Of a stretch of DNA of 64,000 nucleotides, positions 31,503 to 41,208 are shown in pieces. The stretch covers positions 880,763 through 944,762 of the forward strand of contig JACTVC010000010.1 of the NCBI GenBank assembly GCA_018417955.1, read 5' to 3'. Origin of the DNA: Laccaria trichodermophora. Lineage: Eukaryota > Basidiomycota > Agaricomycetes > Agaricales > Hydnangiaceae. The translations under genes and the position numbers were made by a program. The notes beneath the pieces were generated by a model, which was not told where the DNA came from, ran no database searches, and saw only the letters and a program-made list of their open reading frames with translations. How positions within the stretch are numbered: the first letter of the stretch is position 1; the number at the start of each line of letters is the position of its first letter.

Positions 31503-33210
31503 GAGGTCTTTACTCTCCTCCATGAGTTCCTGCGGATTCCGCCGGATTCCCACTGGAAAGTTGGAATTCCAAGGAATTCCATGGAATTTCTATGGAAAGC
31601 AATTGGCTGGAGCATCAGCCATTTTGGTTTCCAATTCCATGGAAATTCCCACTTTTTTCCAAGGAATTCCAATGGAAATGGTCAGATTCCGGGAGGCTCC
31701 GGGAATGATTCCAGATGGAATCCAAGGAATTCCATTGTTATGTATTATTCCTTGTTTATTTTCGATGGATAACAAACATCATTTGTTTGGCAAACATGCT
31801 CACCAAACACGGCCACTCTTTTCTTCCACCACCACCACCACCACCACATGCTCGTCACCGCCGCCAACGCCACGCCACCACCGTCGCCCTTCAACAACAA
31901 CACGGCCACGCCACGTCACCAAACGACGACCACCAAGTGCCCACGAAAACGCCCCGGCACCCACGAAAACCATACCCCACCCACGAAACGCCCCACCGCC
32001 ACTGAAAAACACGAGCGCCCACCAAAAAACATGCACCGCCCACCAAAAAACACGCGCCGCCCACCGAAAAACACGTACCGCCCACACAACGGCTCCACGC
32101 CAACACGTCCACGCCAACGCCGCCCACGACGACGCCCCAGTGCCCACGACAACGACAACGCCGACGCCCACAGTGCCACGTCACACGCCGCCCACGAACA
32201 CACACACACCCCAGCGCCCACGAATATCACCCGGCGCCCAACGGACAACAGGCAGCACCCACACGCAAAAACACCGGCACGCGACGAAAACACCGGCACG
32301 CGACGAAAACGCGAACACGCGACGAGGTGACAACGAAATGGGACACGACGATGCGACGCCGACACGAGACGACGATAGGTGAGTTTCCAGCTACACCCCT
32401 CTCCCTTCCACCATTCCCTCCCTCCCTCCTCCCCCCTTTCCCCCTTTCTTGTCCCTCCCCTTTTCTTCCCTCTTTCTTGTCCCTCCCCCCTTCTTCCCTC
32501 TTTCTTGTCCCTTCCCCCTTTCTTGTCCCTCCCCCTTCCTTCCCTCTTTCTTGTCCCTCCCCCTTCCTTCCCTATTTCTTGTCCCTCCCCCTTCCTTCCC
32601 TCTTTCTTGTCCCTCCCCCTTCCTTCCCTCTTTCTTGTCCCTCCCCCTTCCTTCCCTCTTTCTTGTCCCTCCCCCTTCCTTCCCTCTTTCTTGTCCCTCC
32701 CCCTTCCTTCCCTCTTTCTTGTCCCTCCCCCTTCCTTCCCTCTTTCTTGTCCCTCCCCCTTCCTTCCCTCTTTCTTGTCCTTCCCTCTTCCTCCCTCCCC
32801 TGCCTTGTTCTTCCCTCTTCCTTGTCCCTCCCAAATATGAATACACTCCACCTTGTCCCTCCCCTCCCCCCTCCCTTTAAGATAAACTGTGTAGTGTGTG
32901 TAATAATATATTTCAAATACATAACAACTCAATTTGTGTGACTTCTACATGTGAATTTAATAAGGAAATATGAGTAGGAAGTCATCAGGATAAGGGGAAT
33001 TTGACTGGAATTTCCATTCAAATTCCACTGGGAATCCATAGGAATCATTCTGGAAGTTCCATGGAATTTCCCTGGAATTCCACTGGGAATCCATGGGAAT
33101 CCACAGGAATTGTACATTCCTACCATTCCTGCGGATTCCCAGTGGAATTCCAACATTCCGTGGGATTCCGGCGGAATCCGCCGGAACTCATGGAGGAGGG
33201 TAAAGTACTG
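31503..33210. mobile_element. hAT-like non-autonomous TIR element (1.7 kb) in a gene G exon
   Basis: It is flanked by the 8-bp duplication CAAGATAG (31495-31502 and 33211-33218). The ends are inverted repeats of more than 50 bases (CTCCTCCATGAGTTCC and onward). Subterminal parts (31550-31740 and 32990-33140) are full of GGAATTCC palindromes. The middle is CCA/ACG-rich text and a minisatellite; there is no transposase. Removing it restores the exon of gene G. Confidence 0.85.
32440..32800. repeat. 28-bp pyrimidine minisatellite inside the TIR element
   Basis: About twelve copies of a unit near CCCTCCCCCTTCCTTCCCTC plus TTTCTTGT. It is almost pure C/T on the plus strand, so it can form mirror-repeat triplex DNA. 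The open frames on both strands are artefacts. Confidence 0.85.
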
Positions 33211-34372
33211 CAAGATAGAAGCACGCAAGTACCCTCCTAAACTGGACATGTAGAATCGCTAATTTTATATAACAGGTAATCTACTTGAGGCTGTCATCGA
33301 TGCTAGAACAACCAAGGGCCCAGGAGTTGTACAACTGGCATATTTCAATACGGTGAGCAATAATATAGCATTATAGATGACTCAAGATGTACTGAAATAA
33401 CAGGAGAATGGAATGTCAGAGTTCTGCTCGGTAGAAGAGGTAGAAAGACCAAGATGCTTGAAGCTCACAAAGACCAACATCGATGACAACAACCGAGAAG
33501 AAGTCGTACTGTGCATTCAGGGTATCATTTGTGGTTCAAGCCTCCCACCGGTCAAACGGCCGTTTAAAATGTAAGCATATCCTAAGCTCAGATGCCCAAA
33601 CAAGTTTAAGCCTCATAACATAGTGAGCCAAAGCAGCGAAGATATATCAAGCAATCGTTAGCCTTGACAGGACTTGGGGCGATGAAATTTTCTGCCATGA
33701 TTGAAAACATTTATGACATACAGCATGTTTTTGAGAGATCGCTACCCCACAACACCATGGAAGAGTGGGTTCCCAGTTACTACGAAACATTTGAAGCGTT
33801 GGATATGGGCAACCGCTATTTCACTGACCGGCGTGACATAAACGGTGACACTCCTATTTCCTTCGGCACTGAAATCGACCCCGACAATATACTTACCGAT
33901 GCATTGTCCAACGAATTCGTTCACCTCCAAGAAAACAAGGTTGAATACTATGAAGCACAACAAGGATCCGATAGTGTTATACAGTAAGTAATAGAGTTAT
34001 AAAACAATTATACATTCAACCAATAGATTGCAGATACTACGAAATCAACCCAACGAAGATACGAACAGGAGACATTGTGGAAGCGCAGGTATCGTTTGTT
34101 GCCATACCGCTTAAGCAGAAAAAATACAAGGTACTGGTGGAGCTTCGAGCCATCACTCTATTAGATTGCAGTCCACTACGAGTAAGCCTGCCTCCCCAGA
34201 TTATCCTACGCAAAACAACACTTATGAGAAACAGAACGCAAGTATTGCGTGTCGCATGAGCCGAGGCACTGAACCGCGTCGAGCCAGCCAGTCTCTAAAG
34301 CGGAAGATTGGATATGAAGAGGATGAGGTGCATAACACCAGGGAGAAGTTGAGCAGGATGCATCTGGACTGA

Positions 34373-35414
34373 AATAGGGCGATAATAACTTACGCCGTGC
34401 ATTGTTGATATGATGATCCATGTTTTGATGAACAAAACAGCCTGCAGCCAATTTGCGTGATTTCAAACCTTGCATGCTGCTGATAAACAAGCATCAATAA
34501 CATTGGTATCAAGCTCACACGTGGCATCTATAATTGGAGAAATTTCCCCAAGCTTTGATGGCATATACCCCACCACCCAAAACAATGACGCACATTCACT
34601 TCCCATCAATGTGATCGGGAAGTGAATGTGCATCATCGGAAGGCACAAGAAGCAAGGAAAGGCACAAACAATGATGTACATTCACTTCCCGATCAATGCG
34701 TCATTTCAAGGCACGAGAGGCATTTAAAAAATCTGATGTACAACTATAAATATTTGTGATCAATGTCATTGCCAAACAACAATACGTGACGATAGGAACT
34801 GCTGAAACCTTCTGCAAGGTTTTGGCAATATACTGTCATTCATTTACCTTCTTCTTGGGGTTCTTTGGATATCACATTCATGCTCACATCTGATACCACC
34901 CATAACACACTTGACATAGGAACACGCAAAATGCCTTGTCAACTTGATCGGCCCACAGGTTGCATTGTTGTGTATTTGGTCGGTGGGTCAAAGTTCATAT
35001 CCCATGGGTGCCAGATGAAATGATTATAAAAGCATTTAGTATATATAATGAAGGAAGAATCAGTCATGGGAAATGAGGACCATCACCGTCCTTGTCGATG
35101 TTGATATAGATGCCCATTCAAAACGATATGACTTGTGTCGGCTATATAACGTGCCTTTAACCGGTGATGACCATTTTGAGCAAGAATCCGCGCCATCACC
35201 AGACAGTTCACACGGTCAGTAATACATTGTAGTGTTGACTACAAAAAACGCTAACAGAAGACTACAAACCCTGGACAAAGTCTTCAAAATCCCTGACCGT
35301 GGGAAGCCATCAATTTTCGTGGGAGAAAGGCTAAATTCTGCGTTAGAACGCTGAAAAAATCCTTGAGATACAGGGTAATAAACGAGTCTCTTCGTAAACT
35401 CAGAGGACTCGTAA
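34373..35414 (-). other. 5' leader of element A
   Basis: This runs from the 5' terminus at 35414 (hairpin of ACGAGT with ACTCGT, at 35381-35412) towards gene G. It includes the foldback module at 34585-34726. It has no supported gene. One frame of gene G of element B runs from 35725 across the junction into the leader and stops at 35216, giving a chimeric end. Confidence 0.6.
34585..34726. repeat. Foldback hairpin module in element A, gene G side of the cargo
   Basis: A 20-bp stem (34585-34604 with 34617-34636, one mismatch) encloses the loop ATCAATGTGATC, then a partial second module ends with TTTCAAGGCACGAGAGGC (34709-34726). It is the inverted counterpart of 17970-18053 and the copy of 621-760. 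Confidence 0.65.
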
Positions 35415-36080
35415 CTATTGGATCCTTGTTGCGCTTCATAGTATTCAACCTTGTTTTCTTGGAGGTGAACGAATTCGTTGGACAATGCATCGGTAAGTAT
35501 ATTGTCGGGGTCGATTTCAGTGCCGAAGGAAATAGGAGTGTCACCGTTTATGTCACGCCGGTCAGTGAAATAGCGGTTGCCCATATCCAACGCTTCAAAT
35601 GTTTCGTAGTAACTGGGAACCCACTCTTCCATGGTGTTGTGGGGTAGCGATCTCTCAAAAACATGCTGTATGTCATAAATGTTTTCAATCATGGCAGAAA
35701 ATTTCATCGCCCCAAGTCCTGTCAAGGCTAACGATTGCTTGATATATCTTCGCTGCTTTGGCTCACTATGTTATGAGGCTTAAACTTGTTTGGGCATCTG
35801 AGCTTAGGATATGCTTACATTTTAAACAGCCGTTTGACCGGTGGGAGGCTTGAACCACAAATGATACCCTGAATGCGCAGTACGACTTCTTCTTGGTTGT
35901 TGTCATCGATGTTGGTCTTTGTGAGCTTCAAGCATCTTGGTCTTTCTACCTCTTCTACCGAGCAGAACTCTGACATTCCATTCTCCTGTTATTTCAGTAC
36001 ATCTTGAGTCATCTATAATGCTATATTATTTCTCACCGTATTGAAATATGCCAGTTGTACAACTCCTGGGCCCTTGGTTG
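35415..36080 (-). pseudogene. Gene G of element B, body (truncated on both sides)
   Basis: It reads 'GPGVVQLAYFNT', 'CLKLTKTNIDD' and 'TGLGAMKFSAMIENIYDIQH' to 'YYEAQQGSNS', where element A is inserted at 35414. The upstream half of the gene is missing because the sequence jumps at 36080 to the ORF1 leader. The 3' tail is at 1657-2053. Confidence 0.6.
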
Positions 36081-37420
36081 TGCGTGTATTCTTGTTTTTA
36101 TCGATTGAACTTACCTACTCACTGATTAGTTTGAATAGATGAGTAGAATCTGCACTTGTAGTTCTCCCCCAACGGCCTCAATGCCCTCAATGCCCCCGCA
36201 TACTGCGCCGGAGTAAATCCAGTATTTTACAGCCAGCCCCGACGTCGTCAACACTGCCATCAACGTCGTCGACAACACCGCTACATGTTGACGACGTCAA
36301 CAATGTCATCCAAACCCCACTTGCTTCGTCTGCCGCAGGCGTTGGCTGGTCTCCACCCCCTCAGCTTTGTTTAACCCAACTCATTGCCATGGGACGTCGT
36401 TTAGACACCAAACGATGTTCCAAACTCCCCTGCTTTGTCTGCCCCACCCCATCGCCGTGGCACGTCGTTTTCACGCCGAACGATGTTCCAAACCCACCTG
36501 CTTTGTCAACGTTGTCCCTGTCCCCAGCCCTGACATCATCAACACCGCTACATGTTGACGACATCAACAATGTCGTGAATGCTGCCATCAACATCGTCGA
36601 CAACGCCGCTACACGTTGACGATGTCAACAACGTCATCCAAAACCCACTTGCTTCATCTGCCGCGGGTGTTGGCTGGTCTCCACCCCCTCAGCTTTGTTT
36701 AACCCAACTCATCGCCATGGAACGTCGTTTACACACCACACGACATTCCAAACTCCCCTGCTTTGTTTCCCACCCACCCCATCACCGTGACACGTTCACA
36801 ACATGGCCCCTTCTTCGTGTTTCTTCCTGGTTATCTTATTACAGAGCACCTACCATATCGTACTTTTTTGTAAAGTTGAACTTTATTATGTAATTATCGT
36901 AGATAAGTCAAATGCCACTTGCAATTGAACCTGGGCTCGCAAACTCACCACGGAACAACTGCTTTGTTGATCCTCTGTACAAACCTTCAAGCCCTGTGTG
37001 ATAGAGTCTTGGTCATACCAAACCTATCTTCTGTCAAGGTCTTTGCATCATTGGATACTATATTTCAACGGTCACAACAAGACGGCCGCTTTGACTCCTA
37101 TTGATTTTTGAGATCTCTGATCCGATCCAAGCATCAACTTGACTGGCGTGATAGCGTCTTGGTTATACCAAACCTATCTTCTGTCCTGGTTCTTGCATTC
37201 AGATTAGCACGATAGCGTCTTGGTTATACCAAACCTGTTGTGGGTTCAATATTTGCTTTCTCAAACGCAATAAGGTCTCGATTATTACGAACTTATCATC
37301 AACGGACTCCATTGAGGTCAGAAAATCTAGTTGCTAAACGCTACATGGACAATCCATCTCTGTAAGTGTTGCGATTTTCGTGTATTTTACCATACTCAAT
37401 TCATCGTGCACTTTAGCGTT
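36081..37420 (+). other. 5' leader of the ORF1/transposase region in element B
   Basis: The reverse complement of 16027-17370 with scattered changes, many of them CG to TG or CA. It holds the GC-rich repeats (36235-36800) and three TTGGT-ATA-ACCAA palindromes (about 37005, 37155, 37220). No gene is supported. Confidence 0.65.
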
Positions 37421-40376
37421 ATGCCTTGGGACATGGCTGCTCCCAGTGCACCCCGGCGTGAGCCTTATTTTCCAGAGTTGCACAGTGCCACAGCTGAAAA
37501 TGAAAATGTGTGCGTATTTGTTAACAATTGCAATCCATCTTTACTAACTAGTATCAAGGCCCCTTGATCGCTCTTGTGGACGACTTCAACGAATTCAAGA
37601 CCGGTTGTTTTATTCTCCTAACTGTAGTGACGATATTCAAACTCCTCCAAACTGTGTTGATCTTCGAAGCCCAGAAAGTCCCACTGTACACTTCCATGAA
37701 AATCTGTCTGCCATGATCCACGTACCTCATTGGTGGACACAGGTGTTTGGGTGGATGGCATTCATACCTAAACGTGCTCACCTTGAAGGTGCTTTACTTG
37801 GCATTCTTGCTCACATACCTGTAATCCTGGGATTACCACATACGGTATTTGTTTGGCATCAGCCTCTACACTATTTATCCTCACGCGCTCACGCGATCAC
37901 TCCTTACACGCATACCACCACATACCCCGCATATCTTCCTACCTACCTGTACCTTATCTCCTCCATACTTCCAGAATCATATATGTGGTCAAGTTTTGTT
38001 GGTTTATCCGTGAGTAGTGTTATCTATCCTGTGGTTACAGGATAGATTTCCAATACCCAGTGATTTCGATCAAGTCAATGGCAAGTACCAGTTGCCTGCC
38101 CACGTTATGAATGGATGGCGAAATGCAGAATGTTGGATGGTCAACGCAATGAAAGGCTTGAGTAGATTTGGAGCACTTGCTCCCGCATATCCTTCTGCAT
38201 GAGGATATCTGAGGGCACATGCATCACCTTCCATTGCATGGAGGGAAGCACATGCCGCTAGAGAAATCTTTCTTCTGTGGATTGGTCTCTTCTCTTATAT
38301 GCAGTCGCAAGAGCCGATTCAACATCATATCAAGAATGGAACTCCTTTCTAGTTGAAACGCTGCAGTTCCATCCTTCAATTATTGACCTCATACGTGCAT
38401 CTGATATTGGCACTTGTACCCACGAGAGTCAGCGTGTGGGCACATTTATACATCTGAACAATACCGACATTAGACACACCTGCCAACCATCGGTTCGATG
38501 GTTTGTCAATCATAATATTCCTGTCTGGTACCAATGGGACAAGTATGAGATTAAGAGAGCTGAGGGAAATCCTTATTTATCATCAATAGGTCCTCTGCCT
38601 CATCAAATCGAGTTTCAAAGGGAGGAAGCTCTTTCCCACATACCAACAAATCTTGCTAAGAAGTACCCAAACCAGATTTGGGAACATTTTTTCCAGAAAC
38701 GCAGGGAGTGCTTAACCCAATTGCTCTTTCTTGAGAAGCCATCTGAACGTGCGAGAAGGTTGAATCGAGAACAGATGCCACCAACAAAGACTGCACAGGT
38801 CTTTGTGTGGGACAGAGATCCTGATCATCTTGTTCGTGAGGAGGTTTTTGTTAGAGAACGTGAGGAAACTTTGGCAGAATATGGCTCTCAGCAAAAAGTC
38901 TATAGCTCATTCTGGAATCAGTGGAACTGTTGTTGTGCATTTGGACCACCAGATGCATCTAGCAGTCAGGAAGATGAAGATGCATATAAAGATGCTGATC
39001 CTTTCCAAAATCCCAAGCAGTATGATGAGATGATTGAACAACCCCCACTACAACAACCCATGATTCAGCCCATGACTGAAGAAGACTATGAGAATGCCAA
39101 TACATTGCCTGACCACTACCAGGACACTCTGAAGGGCCCAAGGTGCACCTTACAAGGTCTGATCGATCAAGTACAACACATCATGCATGAACGTTATGGA
39201 TTGGTCACTCCACAAACCTTCAACTCTCAAGGATTACCCTCTTTGACCAGTAAACATTGAAAGTTTTGGCTCTGATGGATTGGCCTATTGCCGACAAATA
39301 AAAATGAAGATGTGTTACATCAATTCTGGAATTTGGACCTTGTCAGGTTTTGGGAACTGCAGTGTCGCCAAAACATTCAAAATATCAACTGTGATATTAA
39401 CATGTATCATGCTGATTCCTTAACAAAATCCAAACGCCTTCAACAGATCTGTCATGTGATCAATATTCTTGACAATGAACGGCATGATTTCAATCACCCA
39501 TACAAAGATGATAGAAAACACATCAAAACCTGGTATATCTTTGACTTTGGAGTAGAAGCCACAGTGCCATGGAAATTGGCAGTCACATCCACATCAGATG
39601 CATTGCTTGTCTGTAGACTTGATGATCGATTCCTAGATATCGATATTGCTAGGTATCTGGCAGGTCGTGGCATTGCATTTCGAACCTTGGCCTCAAGGGC
39701 TCAGATCCCATTGTCACCATCAGTACCTGAAGTTGATGTTTATTTACCCAGTCATCCTCAAGACTATATCTTCACGCAAGCCAACTATGAAGCATATCTG
39801 TACTTCAGGGCACGTATGCTTTGTCGGCCTCGTATTCGAGCTGCAATCCTTCAGGGTGGATACTTCTGGAGATTAGTTATAGGCAGCGTTAGCCTGGATG
39901 AAGTTTTGGAGGGTCCTATTGGTGGTGCTAGTATGTTTTCTATTGAGGGTGATGGCAAAGAATTTGTGGATGACAAGTTATACAAACATGAGATGGATTA
40001 TATGTGTGGAACATGTATGTTTTTTTATTCTCTTTTTAACCAATATGAGTGCTGACCTGATCTATTTGATAGCTCGTGCCAATGATACAGCTTTTAAGTC
40101 TTGGTGGCCGCCATCCAGTATCATTGACAATGAATCTACAAATCAAGTTTATGGCGAATGGAGTGAATGGGCAGAAGCATTATATTCAACCCGTCTTGCT
40201 GAAATTCGTTCAGGCAGTGCCCAGCCTCGTCCAGTCTCACAATAGAGGAACTTCCTTAAGGGTCACAAGGAGTCGATGTTACTTATACAACAAACAGAAA
40301 CATTAGCAGTTAACTTCCTCATCAAACATCGACCTGAATTAAGAACCACCTTGATAAAGTGTAATGCTGAGTGGTG
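37421..40376 (+). pseudogene. ORF1 of element B, broken
   Basis: Same gene as 12141-16026. ATG is at 37421. A 238-bp insertion (37819-38056) and a TGA near 38200 break exon 2. From 38277 the frame runs to 39260 without the 4-base duplication of element A, then meets the same TGA codons ('KFWL*WIG', where element C has Arg). It continues at 39288-40010, followed by a 60-base intron and the last exon, which has a TAG at about 40243 where A has TGG. It is dead but helps reconstruct the family. Bases 40377-40637 show nothing. Confidence 0.6.
37819..38056. mobile_element. Small insertion (238 bp) in ORF1 of element B
   Basis: Element A has the uninterrupted sequence. The insertion begins CTGTAATCCTGGGATTAC (palindromic) and has CTATCCTGTGGTTACAGGATAG-type palindromes near its end; CCTGTAA occurs inverted at both ends. 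It may be flanked by a short ATAC duplication. There is no gene, and the family is unknown. Confidence 0.55.
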
Positions 40377-40637
40377 ATAGATACAAAGATACATAGGGCC
40401 ATTTGTAAATAATTATGAGAAATAAGATATTGGTATGCACAACAAACTCATCAAGTCAATTGAAACAGTGGTATGAATATGTTTCTCCAACTTCAAGCAA
40501 TAAACATGACAGCAAAATTCTACTTGAGAATGTGATGACCAAATGGTTTCAGCAACGGCGTGTTACATGGGTTACATTTCGGCAAATTTGAAGGCCATGT
40601 GATGTGTTACTGCTGAATTGGACTCTGCTTAGTAATC

Positions 40638-41165
40638 TTGTCAGGATTTATTCCATACTACAAGCTTTTGATCACAAGTAAGCCAGCTAATCTACTACTG
40701 CATCGAACTGACGAACAATTAGAAAAAGGAATGCAAGTCACTGTCCCGTTCGACGTCTTACAAGATACTGTCTTGGACCAGCTTATGCTCACTGAAGATT
40801 GGAAAACACTGTCCTCCATGTCCCAAACGTGCCGATTGTTGGTTCAACCATCGCAAAGACGTCTTTTCACAACAATTTCCATTGCGGGGCCCTCAGTCCA
40901 ACACCTTTTCAAACTTTTCCATGCTAGTCCACATATCGCCCAATATATATACCACCTTCATTATCATCTGGATGACTCGGACTGGGACACACAGACAGGC
41001 CTGATGCAACAGTTTTTCTTGCTAAAGAGTTTCGAGCTTACAGGAAATACAGCAAAAATACATTATACACACCTTCTTGGCCTACATCACCTCCATCACG
41101 CAGTCAGACATTTTGATCCACCATGGTCAACACCGCAAAGTCTAAAAAATCACGTGTGCATGTGA
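40638..41165 (+). pseudogene. F-box gene fragment within element B
   Basis: Counterpart of 11349-11876 with a few changes (Arg to Gln, Ala to Thr) that fit CG decay. It has the F-box pattern 'VPFDVLQDTVLDQL' and 'CRLLVQPSQRRLF'. It stops at the same place, so the truncation is older than the split of A and B. Confidence 0.55.
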
Positions 41166-41208
41166 ATCAAGTCATGTGATTGTTCAACTTTCAACATTCT
41201 GATGCGGA

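Larger units (their letters stand above)
30716..34372 (+). pseudogene. Gene G of element A: unknown transposon-associated protein, broken
   Basis: Pieces in order: 'MEPEECEE' (30716), 'AVRKDRQIKQHHREIQKNAG' and 'YRTLYCIALSELIDYYRSV', then after an intron 'AEALYKLHCIVHHDGFIL'. A hAT-like element (31503-33210) interrupts the exon there. Then 'AVIDARTTKGPGVVQLAYFN', 'CLKLTKTNIDD', 'TGLGAMKFSAMIENIYDIQH', 'GDIVEAQVSFVAIPLKQKKY' and the end near 'RMHLD' (34372). A basic N-terminal region suggests nucleic acid binding, but I know no function. Breaks: the 5' tandem duplication, the element in an exon, and a frame change near 34170. Related copies in element B and at 63329-63457 tie this gene to Helentrons. 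Confidence 0.6.
2054..35414 (-). mobile_element. Element A: giant cargo-carrying Helentron (Helitron2-like), about 33.4 kb
   Basis: Seen: on the minus strand the element starts at 35414 with TTACGAGTCCTCTG and ends at 2054 with CTCTTACACAAG, followed by a host T. An inverted copy of the 5' motif (AGAGGACTCGT) lies about 40 bases inside the 3' end, beside a short hairpin. This is the asymmetric terminal inverted repeat layout known for Helitron2/Helentron elements. Both ends abut the two halves of one gene G copy (35415-36080 and 1657-2053). An uninterrupted relative at 33966-33975 gives the empty site, which shows no target duplication. Inside are a Rep-helicase gene, ORF1, a TET/JBP gene with partner gene, an AT-hook gene, an F-box gene and another gene G. 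Inference: one insertion carried all of this. Alternatively the 17372-33308 block entered later, although the copy without it looks like a deletion. Confidence 0.75.

Noticed and set aside
31294..32941. Frames up to 362 codons, rich in Thr/Pro/His or Ser/Leu/Pro
   Set aside because: Simple-sequence and minisatellite DNA inside a TIR element, open in several frames on both strands.
31503..33210. An intron-rich continuation of gene G through this block
   Set aside because: The 8-bp duplication and inverted ends show that it is an insertion. The exon rejoins when it is removed.
17372..33308. A KDZ-type transposase accompanying the TET/JBP gene
   Set aside because: Such linkage is known in mushrooms, so I looked for one, but no frame in the cargo looks like a large Cys-rich transposase.
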